Part shown: piece after piece, positions 23,886 through 31,931 of the stretch
How positions within the stretch are numbered: position 1 is the stretch's first letter
How the letters are laid out: every line of letters begins with the position of its first letter
Translations under genes and position numbers: made by a program
Assembly: GCA_022599575.1 (NCBI GenBank)
Contig: JAHZMA010000089.1
Coordinates: 1-36,251, forward strand
Length of the DNA stretch: 36,251 nucleotides
Direction: 5' to 3'
Origin: Alphaproteobacteria bacterium
Lineage (GTDB): Bacteria; Pseudomonadota; Alphaproteobacteria; JABAAW01; JAHZMA01
The notes under the pieces: generated by a model
The model's database searches: none
Told to the model about the DNA's origin: nothing
What the model saw: only the letters and a program-made list of their open reading frames with translations

Positions 23886-25223
23886 TTAAAATGAAAATTG
23901 TGTCACTAACTTAAAACGGGTTTCATAATCAATCGGCACGCCATTATAATGAGTGATGATTTCAGAAGCTTCAGGCGCAGGATTGCTGATATTATGATAG
24001 GCAAAATTGATGGCAAGATTATCAGTTAATTTATAGCCCGCATAATAAAGATTGCTTTTTTGCTTTAAGCCTTGACGGTGAAAGGCAAAATTATCACTCG
24101 CAAAAACATGATAGTCAAAACGGTCAATCTCCTCGTAAATATAGCCGAAATGAAATTTCTGCCGCTGATAATAAAACCCGCCATAGCCGCCTTGCTGGGT
24201 AATATCTTGAAATTTTTTTTTATTCTCAATGGCAATATTGGGGTCGTTTACTTGTGCTGAAGATTCGCGCAAACCTGATATATATTTGGTGGACTGTGCC
24301 AACAGAGTAAGATGCTTATCTTTTGTGCCAATTCTGTAAGAAAACAAAGCCACTTGTCGATGATTATTGCGCTTGCCATCGCCGAGATTATCCGTCCAAG
24401 TTGAGCCTAGAATATTTGATTCTGCGCCCAGATAAAATTGCAAATGCCGATTTTCAGTTTCGCTATCAATACCCCATTTTAGCGCGTAAGTGCCAGTATT
24501 ATTGGCTTTCACATTTGGGCTTACCACCCCATTGAGATACCAATCGCCTTTAAGCGGATTATTGCCAGCAAACATAGCGATATTACCGCTAAAAAAATTA
24601 CCATGATAATTATAAGCAAAACCGCTATATAAATCGCGCACCAGCCAATCGGCATAGGGCGCGAATTTACCATCATCTTGCCAGATGGTTTGCGCACTAT
24701 CAAACGCAATAAAATTGCGCTGTCTGCCAATGCGGATACTGTTTTTTTGGTTGGCACTCACCCATTCAATATAGGCATCAATCAGCGGCATATCGCCCAA
24801 ATAATAATTGCGCGTGCCTAGATTTTTATACCAATCATGATAGGCAGTTTGCCCTTGTGCCTCATGTTGTGGGTCGTTATTCGTGTCATCGCTATCATCA
24901 CCATAAATAATCTCATCACCATTATCTTCGCGTCTGATGGAATCATATAAGGGTGCCCAATCGAATTTATAGCGCCATTGATTGCTATCGGTAAGGGCGT
25001 TTTGTGCGGTTAACACAATTTTGCTACAGCGGAAAAATTGGAACTCTAAACCAAATGTGGCGCGTAAAGAATGGTCATCGAACGACCCACATTCCATCTC
25101 GCCTGAAAAATCGATAGGGTGATTGTCAAACTGGACGGTTAGGCCATAGGCAGGCTGTAATAGCGTTAAAGCCAAGCCTATCAAAATCAGGGGTGGATAT
25201 GGAAATGTTTTAATAAAAAACAC
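23886..25223 (-). CDS. Outer-membrane beta-barrel protein, uncharacterised
   Basis: A 445-residue exported protein. Residues 1-27 form a signal peptide (lysine at 5, hydrophobic run, PAYG before the mature part). The rest alternates polar and hydrophobic residues in short strands, with many aromatic residues and a C-terminal phenylalanine (LVTQFSF), the usual barrel-assembly signal. Resembles alginate-export/porin-type barrels (SIRIGRQRNFIAFD, YSGFAYNYHG), but I do not recognise the family. The start is GTG 25223, directly after the rpmG stop codon with no gap; a later TTG would truncate the signal peptide. The gene lies between rpmG and the glycan operon, so it could export or take up the product (inference). 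Confidence 0.75.
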   Translation of the reverse strand: MFFIKTFPYPPLILIGLALTLLQPAYGLTVQFDNHPIDFSGEMECGSFDDHSLRATFGLEFQFFRCSKIVLTAQNALTDSNQWRYKFDWAPLYDSIRREDNGDEIIYGDDSDDTNNDPQHEAQGQTAYHDWYKNLGTRNYYLGDMPLIDAYIEWVSANQKNSIRIGRQRNFIAFDSAQTIWQDDGKFAPYADWLVRDLYSGFAYNYHGNFFSGNIAMFAGNNPLKGDWYLNGVVSPNVKANNTGTYALKWGIDSETENRHLQFYLGAESNILGSTWTDNLGDGKRNNHRQVALFSYRIGTKDKHLTLLAQSTKYISGLRESSAQVNDPNIAIENKKKFQDITQQGGYGGFYYQRQKFHFGYIYEEIDRFDYHVFASDNFAFHRQGLKQKSNLYYAGYKLTDNLAINFAYHNISNPAPEASEIITHYNGVPIDYETRFKLVTQFSF

Positions 25224-25391
25224 TTATTTCATTTTTTGTTCGCGATAGGCGACATGCTTACGCACAACAGGGTCATATTTCTTAAACTCCATTTTTTCAG
25301 GCTTTAGGCGCGGATTTTTACGCGCAGTATAGAAATGTCCCGTATCAGCTGAGCTGACCATTTTAACAGTGATGGTGGTTGGTTTTGCCAT
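25224..25391 (-). CDS. rpmG: 50S ribosomal protein L33
   Basis: A 55-residue ribosomal large-subunit protein, [18 protein letters not shown] then [20 protein letters not shown] and a basic tail ending REQKMK. It has the cysteine-free form without zinc ligands, common in Gram-negative bacteria. AGGT stands ahead of ATG 25391, and a TATAAT-like box (25417-25422, minus strand) lies upstream. The stop codon touches the GTG start of the beta-barrel gene. Confidence 0.96.
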   Translation of the reverse strand: MAKPTTITVKMVSSADTGHFYTARKNPRLKPEKMEFKKYDPVVRKHVAYREQKMK

Positions 25392-25416
25392 GATAAACCT
25401 ATATTAATGATTAAAT

Positions 25417-25422
25417 ATTATA
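25417..25422 (-). promoter_or_regulatory. Likely -10 element of the rpmG promoter
   Basis: On the minus strand TATAAT lies 26 bases before the rpmG start. The hexamer 17 bases farther up (GGGTGA) is a weak -35. If no terminator intervenes, this promoter would also feed the beta-barrel gene and the glycan operon; no terminator was seen between them. Confidence 0.4.
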
Positions 25423-25609
25423 TTACACTTGCTATTATCTCACCCGATATCTATATCAGATGCAAGATGTTGCGGATAATAGCCGATGCACCATTGTTTT
25501 GTCAATGAAAGAGTGTTTTATCAATAAATATTATGGTAAAAATGTTTCATTGCAATGGTTATGATAATCAAGTAATATGAAAATAGTTGCAACCAAGAAA
25601 GGTATTATT

Positions 25610-26377
25610 GTGCAGGGTTTAGATATTATTATATTTGCGGGTATTGCCGTTTTTTTTATCTTAAAAATGATGGGGGTGTTAGGGCAACGTTCTGAAAATG
25701 AAGAGCCAAACGATAATGCTGATAAAGCTGACCGTAATTTGATTAATTTACATCAAAAATACCAACAGGCAAAAAAACGCGCACGTGATGCTAAAGCCAA
25801 TGGCGAAACAGAACCAAGCGATGATGAGGGCGTGGTGATTCAACTGTCACAATCAGCGATCAGCAAGAATCAAGCGTCTGATATTGGTCAAAGCTTGAAA
25901 GAGCTTGATATTAAGCCAAATAGTAAAATTGGCAAAGGATTGAAAAAAATCGACTCTGCTATGAAGTCATTTGACCCTAATGATTTTATTACTGGTGCTG
26001 AAGCGGCTTTTGAGATGATTTTAGAAGCTTATGCCCAAGGTGATTTGCAAAATTTAAAGCTGCTTTTAACCAAAAATATGTATAAAATTTTCAGCGATGC
26101 CATTAAGCAACGCGAAAAAGATGGACATCGTTTGGAATTAACAGTACTTGCAATTAACGATATTAGTTTTATCTCTGCTGATATTGTTAATAATCAGGCG
26201 AATCTTACTGTTAAAATTGTTAGCGAACAAAATTCAGTGCTTTATAATACTGATGATAAAGTGATTGAGGGCGATAAAAAAGCCAACGAAGTGATTGAAG
26301 ATTTATGGACTTTTTCAAAATCTACCAATTCAAGTGGACCTAACTGGCATCTTGCGGCGACAGGAAGTGCCGAATAA
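25610..26377 (+). CDS. Tim44/TimA family inner-membrane protein
   Basis: A Tim44-like protein of about 255 residues, anchored by one N-terminal membrane segment (GLDIIIFAGIAVFFIL). A charged linker rich in Asp, Glu and Lys follows, then a Tim44-like domain from about residue 125 (FITGAEAAFEMILEAYAQGD) to the end (WHLAATGSAE). The bacterial family acts in membrane protein quality or assembly. GTG 25610 was chosen because GAAAGG lies seven bases upstream and the protein then begins at the membrane segment, as in relatives; ATG 25577 is an in-frame alternative, with no visible ribosome binding site, that adds 11 residues. The Tim44-MltA order is common in alphaproteobacteria. The last bases overlap the start of mltA. 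Confidence 0.85.
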   Translation: MQGLDIIIFAGIAVFFILKMMGVLGQRSENEEPNDNADKADRNLINLHQKYQQAKKRARDAKANGETEPSDDEGVVIQLSQSAISKNQASDIGQSLKELDIKPNSKIGKGLKKIDSAMKSFDPNDFITGAEAAFEMILEAYAQGDLQNLKLLLTKNMYKIFSDAIKQREKDGHRLELTVLAINDISFISADIVNNQANLTVKIVSEQNSVLYNTDDKVIEGDKKANEVIEDLWTFSKSTNSSGPNWHLAATGSAE

Positions 26378-27572
26378 TAATTTCATTATCATATCTTTGT
26401 TAGCATTGCTGTTAACTGGCTGTGCGCTAGGTGATTTCTTTAGGGCGCGCGAGCCTTACTTAAAATCAAACTTACCGCCAGAACAGCGCTATCAATATGA
26501 AGAGCCGAAAGCCTTTCGTTTGCAAAAGGTGAAATTCACACAATTACCTGATTATTCGGCCGACCATCCGCAAAGCCTATTGGTTGGGTTATTGTCGTCA
26601 TGCAATAAATATCAAGCGATGGATGAAAAAGCTGTGATTGGCACAAATGCTCTGCCAATATTGGCGCGTGATTGGCAGCAAACATGCCGTGTTTTAGAAC
26701 AATCATTAACAAAATATGGCAGACTTGAACAAGAATTATTTGAAAAATTATTCATTCCTTATTTGGTGGTGAATGGTAAGAAAAAAACGGGTTTATTTAC
26801 GGGTTATTATGAAGCCGAATTACAGGCATCGCGCATCAAAAGCACGGTTTACCGCTATCCTATTTATCAACGCCCACCTGATTTGGTTAAAGATGCAAAC
26901 GGTAAATTTCAGCCCTATCACAATCGAGGGCAAATTGATAATGGTGCGCTAGAGGGCAAAGGGCTAGAATTATTTTGGGCAAAAGATAGGCTAGATGTGT
27001 TTATTTTACATATTCAAGGTTCAGGTAAATTGCTGCTTGATGATGGTTCGGTGGTGCGGATTGGTTATGATGGTAATAATGGCTATAGCTATCGCTCAGT
27101 TGCCAGAAAAATGATTTCTGATGGCTTGATTACCAATGAACAAAGCGATTGGGATGGTATCAGAGGATGGTTGGAACGCAATCCCGATAAAGCGCTAAAT
27201 GTGCTTGCCTATAATCAACGCTATGTGTTTTTTAAGTTGAGCACGCATCAATTATCGATTGTGGGCGCGCAAGGCACACCATTGCTTGCGGGGCGGTCGA
27301 TGGCAGTTGATAAAAATTACATTCCACTAGGGTCGATATTATGGGTTGATATTAAGAATATTCCTGATGCGGGACCCAAAAGAATCAGAAGGTTCATGTT
27401 GGCGCAAGATACTGGCAATGCAATTAAAGGCATTATTAGGGGTGATTTTTTCTGGGGCAGTGGCAATGAAGCATTGCGTTATGCAGGCAGAATGAAAAAT
27501 GAGGGCAGCTATTATGTGTTATTGCCAATCATTGCGGTGCAACGTTTTGGTAATATTCCAGTGTTACGCTAA
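26352..27572 (+). CDS. mltA: Membrane-bound lytic murein transglycosylase A
   Basis: Cuts peptidoglycan glycan strands by the non-hydrolytic 1,6-anhydro route, as an outer-membrane lipoprotein. A lipoprotein signal with lipobox LLTGC precedes the mature part. The family signatures are TGYYEAELQAS, LFWAKDRLDVFILHIQGSGK, and the catalytic 3D-domain LAQDTGNAIKGIIRGDFFWG, which holds the catalytic aspartate. No ATG is available: TTG 26352 gives MRRQEVPNNN before the hydrophobic core with positive charges, and GTG 26367 is the alternative but has AGGA too close. Either start overlaps the end of the Tim44-like gene. Confidence 0.9.
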   Translation: MRRQEVPNNNFIIISLLALLLTGCALGDFFRAREPYLKSNLPPEQRYQYEEPKAFRLQKVKFTQLPDYSADHPQSLLVGLLSSCNKYQAMDEKAVIGTNALPILARDWQQTCRVLEQSLTKYGRLEQELFEKLFIPYLVVNGKKKTGLFTGYYEAELQASRIKSTVYRYPIYQRPPDLVKDANGKFQPYHNRGQIDNGALEGKGLELFWAKDRLDVFILHIQGSGKLLLDDGSVVRIGYDGNNGYSYRSVARKMISDGLITNEQSDWDGIRGWLERNPDKALNVLAYNQRYVFFKLSTHQLSIVGAQGTPLLAGRSMAVDKNYIPLGSILWVDIKNIPDAGPKRIRRFMLAQDTGNAIKGIIRGDFFWGSGNEALRYAGRMKNEGSYYVLLPIIAVQRFGNIPVLR

Positions 27573-27602
27573 AAGATTATATTGATAGATTTTTAGGATT
27601 AA

Positions 27603-28499
27603 TTATTTTATCTTATAATCATTATCAAGCAAATTGATATAATAATCAGGGTCTCTGCCCGTAATATCATCAAGATTATCAATTTTTTCCCACTCTCTCC
27701 AAACGCGTAATTCTTCCACGTAACCTCTATCTTGTGCATTTTGCTCGGCATCTAAATTAGAATTAAAAGCATTGATACGGTTGCGTAAATCTTCAGCAAA
27801 ATCAGCAGAATTTTTTGCCAATAATTCTTCACTATCGGCAGAAGGGGGTAGCGGCGGGTTATTGGGCTTGTTGAGTGCTATGCGTAACTCTTGTAAAGTC
27901 GCATTATTAGGCTTGGTGTTGATGCGCTGATAGGCGGTGAGCACTTTTTCCAAATAATAGTTATTTTTACTGGGGTCAGAAGAATGATAATGCTTAACAG
28001 CTTCGCCCCAATTATCAAAACGGTTAAACAAATAGAGTAAAAATTCGGTGGCATAGGCGACGTTATTAATGGGGTCAATCGCTTCTTGTAGCGAATTAAA
28101 GCCGCGCCCATGATAGAATAAATTAATTTGCATACAGCCCACATCAATATTGGTGATACCATCATTTTGTAAATTTTCAATAATGTTTAATGCCTGTGCT
28201 TTGGTTTGATAAAAATTATCATCATTGCTTGTTTGTGCGCTTGAAACCGTCCATGGCCATGGCTGCGATAGGGTTTGCGCCACCCGATAGCGTCCTGATT
28301 CAGTCTGGGCAATGGCTAAGAGTAAGCCAGATGGTATGCGGCGGGCTTTTTCTGCTAACCCTACCATATAGGTGCAGATATTCTCATCACTTTGTGGATT
28401 ATTACTATTAGCTCTGTTGGTTTGGGCAAGAGCATTTTCAGCAATAGGGTTAATCCATAAAATCGCCAGAAAAAATCCTAAAAATGCCATGATACGCAT
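27603..28499 (-). CDS. Periplasmic lytic transglycosylase, SLT domain
   Basis: A secreted peptidoglycan-cleaving enzyme of 298 residues. Residues 1-25 are a signal peptide ending ENALA. The SLT domain runs from about 45 to 175; the catalytic glutamate is E67 in AIAQTESGRY, followed by GCMQINLFYHGRGFNS and the substrate motif NNVAYATEFLLYLF. The last 100 residues are polar and low in order. It converges with mltA with about 30 bases between stops. The neighbouring peptidoglycan enzyme mltA is on the opposite strand, so they are not cotranscribed. Confidence 0.92.
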   Translation of the reverse strand: MRIMAFLGFFLAILWINPIAENALAQTNRANSNNPQSDENICTYMVGLAEKARRIPSGLLLAIAQTESGRYRVAQTLSQPWPWTVSSAQTSNDDNFYQTKAQALNIIENLQNDGITNIDVGCMQINLFYHGRGFNSLQEAIDPINNVAYATEFLLYLFNRFDNWGEAVKHYHSSDPSKNNYYLEKVLTAYQRINTKPNNATLQELRIALNKPNNPPLPPSADSEELLAKNSADFAEDLRNRINAFNSNLDAEQNAQDRGYVEELRVWREWEKIDNLDDITGRDPDYYINLLDNDYKIK

Positions 28500-28511
28500 G
28501 ATTTTATCCTA

Positions 28512-29624
28512 TCATTTTCCGCTTTGCTGATTTTTTATTAATTGGTATATTTTTCCATGCCCGTCATCGCTAATCAGTAACGAGCCATCCCATAGCGTTT
28601 TAATTGCTACTGGTCTGCCTCGCCCCTCTTGCATATCTAAAAAATCATCAATCAGCGTCTCTACTTTAGCAGGATTGCGCTTAAAATCAACCATTACCAC
28701 GCGATATCCATCAGGAATGCGTCGATTCCACGACCCATGCAGGGCGATAATCGCTTTGCCGTCAAGTTCAGGAATGTTAAGCGGGCGGTTTTTATCGCTC
28801 TGGTAAAAGTGAATCCCTAATGGCGCATTATGGGCAGGCAATTCAACCAGCGGAAAAGTAAAATCACCCTTTGCGAGAGGACGCGATGTGCGTGCCTTGC
28901 CACCGCCATAATAAGGAAAGCCAAAATGCTGACCATTTTTATCCAAGCGATTCACTTCTTCGGGCGGCAAATCATCGCCCATATTATCAACGCCATTATC
29001 GGTAAAATACAGTTTGCCATTTTCAGGGTGAAACGCCATACCCACCGAATTACGCACCCCATAGGCAATAATTTCTAATTTTTTATCATGACTAGAAATA
29101 TTTAAACGGGCGATAGTGCCATGTAAATTTTCTACCTTGCACACATTACAAGGCGCACCTAGCGAGACATAAAGAAATTTACCATCGGGCGATATTTCAA
29201 TCACGCGCCAGCCATGATGGCGATAATTGGGCAAGTTGATGATAAATTCTGCATTGGGCAATTTTGGTGATTGGCTAGAAAATTCATCAAAGCGATAGCG
29301 GGTGATTTTATTTTGTTCGGCAAGATATAAATAAGGTGCGCGCCATGCCACGCCATTAGGTGAATTTAAGCCTTCTGCTAAAATATGAACTTTATTTTGA
29401 TGAATCGCATACAGCCTATCTCTGCTTTTTGTGCCAACAAACACAGTTTTGATCGTCTCTGCCACTGCCATGCTACGGGCATCGGGCAGTGAGGCATAAA
29501 TTCGCAAATGATAATTATCGCGAATCGATTGCGCCAATGTAAGTTGCTTCAAATCAAGCGCGTGTGAAACATCGATAGAGGCAGGTAAAGCAATGAGAAA
29601 AAGAAGGAATAGTTTTTTTATCAT
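28512..29624 (-). CDS. PQQ-dependent sugar dehydrogenase (soluble aldose/sorbosone type)
   Basis: A secreted beta-propeller oxidoreductase of 370 residues, related to soluble glucose and sorbosone dehydrogenases that use PQQ. Residues 1-22 are a signal peptide (KKLFLLFLIALPASIDVSHA). Family stretches include SPNGVAWR, AYGVRNSVGMAFHPENGKLYF then TDNG, DDLPPEEVNRL, and ALHGSWNR then GYRVVMV. The exact substrate is unknown and no PQQ synthesis genes are in the window. ATG 29624 overlaps the upstream ygfZ stop by ATGA; an earlier frame start at 29639 is less likely. Confidence 0.88.
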   Translation of the reverse strand: MIKKLFLLFLIALPASIDVSHALDLKQLTLAQSIRDNYHLRIYASLPDARSMAVAETIKTVFVGTKSRDRLYAIHQNKVHILAEGLNSPNGVAWRAPYLYLAEQNKITRYRFDEFSSQSPKLPNAEFIINLPNYRHHGWRVIEISPDGKFLYVSLGAPCNVCKVENLHGTIARLNISSHDKKLEIIAYGVRNSVGMAFHPENGKLYFTDNGVDNMGDDLPPEEVNRLDKNGQHFGFPYYGGGKARTSRPLAKGDFTFPLVELPAHNAPLGIHFYQSDKNRPLNIPELDGKAIIALHGSWNRRIPDGYRVVMVDFKRNPAKVETLIDDFLDMQEGRGRPVAIKTLWDGSLLISDDGHGKIYQLIKNQQSGK

Positions 29625-30538
29625 GATGATTGATACCATGCGGGCAATATTGGAATAAGAGATACATCATTGCCACAAAATAACATATCATCAAGTGCGG
29701 ATTCATTCAAAAACGCCAAGCCTATTATTGCATTAGGATTATCAGGCGCAATAGCAATAATTTTACCAACATTTTTCTGCTTATCGTTCATAATAGCGAT
29801 ATTTTCTGTTATCTCATCATCGTCTGCTAATTTTTTTTCGTAAAATCTTACGGGAAAAATTTTACGCTTCACTTTACCCTTAAAATAAATCCGCGCACAA
29901 ATTTCTTGCCCCACATAGCAGCCTTTTTGCCAATGAATCGCGTTTAATTTATCATAATGCAAATGTTGTGGTAAAAAATCATGATGCTGATATTCATCAT
30001 CAACCAAGCCATGTATCATGCGGTGATATTGCCATGCCTCTATTGGTTGTTCGGTGATGTGATGCGCGGTAAGATAATGCGTGGCAATATAATCTTGGCA
30101 ATCTTGTTCATTGCCAATTAAATAATGGATATTTAAATCGCTATGGCGTGGGTCGGTGATGATGGTGATAGCAGTGTGATTATCAGCATTATTATTTTCA
30201 ATTGGGGGTGGCGTTTTATCACCCCATAATGCGATAATCACATCATTGCTTTTGCTGATACGAATCGGGGTGTTTAACTTATATTGCGCCAGTAAATTGC
30301 CTAATGTCATAAAATTTGGGCTTTGTAATAAAATTTCATTATTTTTTTGCCACGCAATGAAGCTTGCTTGTATGATGCCTTTATCATTTAAGATGGCTGA
30401 AAATATGGGTGCGTCAAGCGGTATCATCTGATTACAGCATAGTGGATTTAAGAATTGCAAAGCGGTTTCAATATCTGCCCCCTTATCGGTTAGGGGGCTG
30501 ATTCGAATGATGTTATGCGGAATCTGACAATAATACAT
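29621..30538 (-). CDS. ygfZ: Folate-binding protein YgfZ/GcvT-like, Fe-S cluster maintenance
   Basis: A 305-residue relative of the T-protein of glycine cleavage that uses tetrahydrofolate in the upkeep of certain iron-sulfur enzymes. The family signature is WQKGCYVGQEICARI, with C207 in the KGCYVGQE motif, followed by the KGKVKRKIFPV strand. AAGGAT stands before ATG 30538. It is the first gene of a two-gene unit with the PQQ dehydrogenase. The function is inferred from the family. Confidence 0.93.
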   Translation of the reverse strand: MYYCQIPHNIIRISPLTDKGADIETALQFLNPLCCNQMIPLDAPIFSAILNDKGIIQASFIAWQKNNEILLQSPNFMTLGNLLAQYKLNTPIRISKSNDVIIALWGDKTPPPIENNNADNHTAITIITDPRHSDLNIHYLIGNEQDCQDYIATHYLTAHHITEQPIEAWQYHRMIHGLVDDEYQHHDFLPQHLHYDKLNAIHWQKGCYVGQEICARIYFKGKVKRKIFPVRFYEKKLADDDEITENIAIMNDKQKNVGKIIAIAPDNPNAIIGLAFLNESALDDMLFCGNDVSLIPILPAWYQSS

Positions 30539-30566
30539 TTACTATCCTTAATATGATTGCGATAGT

Positions 30567-30588
30567 GACGATTGATAACAATCATCAT
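30567..30588 (+). promoter_or_regulatory. Imperfect palindrome in the ygfZ / aminotransferase divergent gap
   Basis: Arms TGA-GATTG and CAATC-TCA, with one mismatch, flank a four-base centre ATAA. The perfect core GATTG-ATAA-CAATC lies at 30570-30583. It is 29 bases upstream of the ygfZ start and 136 bases before the aminotransferase, a suitable place for a shared operator. No regulator is assigned. Confidence 0.3.
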
Positions 30589-30723
30589 AGCCGTGAATAT
30601 TACTTGTTCGCAAACTTATTTTTCTTGTTTAATAACATAAAACCATTAAGGCAAGAATATAGTTGTATTTCAAGGGCTAAAATGGCAATAATTATGTTGT
30701 AACTGACAAAATGGAGAAGATTT

Positions 30724-31923
30724 ATGCAATTAGCGAATAGATTAAGCAAAATTAAACCATCACCAACTGTTGCGGTTACCATGCGCGCGGCAGAATTACG
30801 CGCATCGGGTGTTGATGTGATTGGTTTGGGTGCTGGCGAGCCAGATTTTGCAACGCCAGATGTGATATTAGATACCGCCCATCAGGCATTGAATGATGGT
30901 AAAACCAAATATGCACCGCCCGCTGGTATCATTGAATTACGCCAAGCCATTATCAATAAGTTTCAGCGCGAAAACCAACTCACATTCGATATAAGCAATA
31001 TTACAGTTGGCAGTGGCGTCAAACAATTACTCTATAACGCATTTTTAGTAACGCTCAATCAGGGTGACGAGGTGATTGTGCCAGCACCCTACTGGGTTAG
31101 CTATGTCGACCAAGTGGCATTATGTGATGGTGCGCCAGTGGTTGTTTCATGCGAACGCAGTGAAGGTTTTAAGCTAACGCCTGAAAAATTGCGAGCTGCT
31201 ATCACGACAAAAACCAAATGGCTGGTTTTGAATAGTCCCTGCAATCCAACGGGTGCGGTTTATAGCCGTGAAGAATTAACAGCATTGGCTGTTGTGTTAC
31301 GCGATTTCCCACAAATTCAAATTTTAAGCGATGATATTTACGAACATATCCGCTTCACTGATGCCCCCTTTGTTACTTTTGCGAATGTTGCGCCCGACTT
31401 AAAAGATAGAATCCTTACCATGAATGGCGTTTCAAAAACCTATGTGATGACGGGCTTCAGGCTGGGTTATGCGGCAGGCAATAAAACATTAATTAAAGCG
31501 ATGAATATGATTAATTCGCAAACCACCACATCGGCTTGTACCATTAGCCAATGGGCAGCAGTTGCGGCATTGGCAGAAGATTATGATTTCTTGCAGCAGC
31601 ACCGAAAAATTTTCAAACATAGGCGCGATTTATTGCTAGAAAGAATCAATGGCATCGATGGTATTACGTGTGATACCCCGCATGGCGCTTTTTATATTTA
31701 TCCAGAATGCACCGAATTGATGGGAAGAAAAACCCCGCAAGGTAAAATCTTGCAAAGTGATGAAGATTTCGCACATTATTTGCTAGAACAAGCCAATGTG
31801 GCAGTGGTGCATGGTGAAGCATTTGGCTTATCGCCCTATTTTAGAATTTCTTACGCCATTGCCGAAAATGCCTTGCAAGAAGCATGTGTTAGAATTAAAA
31901 AAGCAGTTGAAAATCTAAGTTAG
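30724..31923 (+). CDS. aspC: Class I/II pyridoxal-phosphate aminotransferase, aspartate type
   Basis: A fold-type I PLP enzyme of 399 residues that transfers amino groups between amino acids and keto acids; most likely aspartate to 2-oxoglutarate. Signatures: GLGAGEPDFATP near 36, LNSPCNPTGAVYS, DDIYEHI, the PLP lysine K238 in NGVSKTYVMTGFRLGY, and FRISYA, whose arginine binds the substrate carboxylate. GGAGA precedes ATG 30724. Close alphaproteobacterial relatives also act on tyrosine, phenylalanine and prephenate, so the symbol is provisional. It is nine bases upstream of the flavoprotein gene. Confidence 0.9.
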   Translation: MQLANRLSKIKPSPTVAVTMRAAELRASGVDVIGLGAGEPDFATPDVILDTAHQALNDGKTKYAPPAGIIELRQAIINKFQRENQLTFDISNITVGSGVKQLLYNAFLVTLNQGDEVIVPAPYWVSYVDQVALCDGAPVVVSCERSEGFKLTPEKLRAAITTKTKWLVLNSPCNPTGAVYSREELTALAVVLRDFPQIQILSDDIYEHIRFTDAPFVTFANVAPDLKDRILTMNGVSKTYVMTGFRLGYAAGNKTLIKAMNMINSQTTTSACTISQWAAVAALAEDYDFLQQHRKIFKHRRDLLLERINGIDGITCDTPHGAFYIYPECTELMGRKTPQGKILQSDEDFAHYLLEQANVAVVHGEAFGLSPYFRISYAIAENALQEACVRIKKAVENLS

Positions 31924-31931
31924 GAACAATA

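Noticed and set aside
30600-30782. Small minus-strand reading frame ahead of the aminotransferase gene
   Set aside because: It overlaps the aminotransferase start and the promoter gap, has no ribosome binding site, and its hydrophobic sequence looks like AT-rich translation noise.
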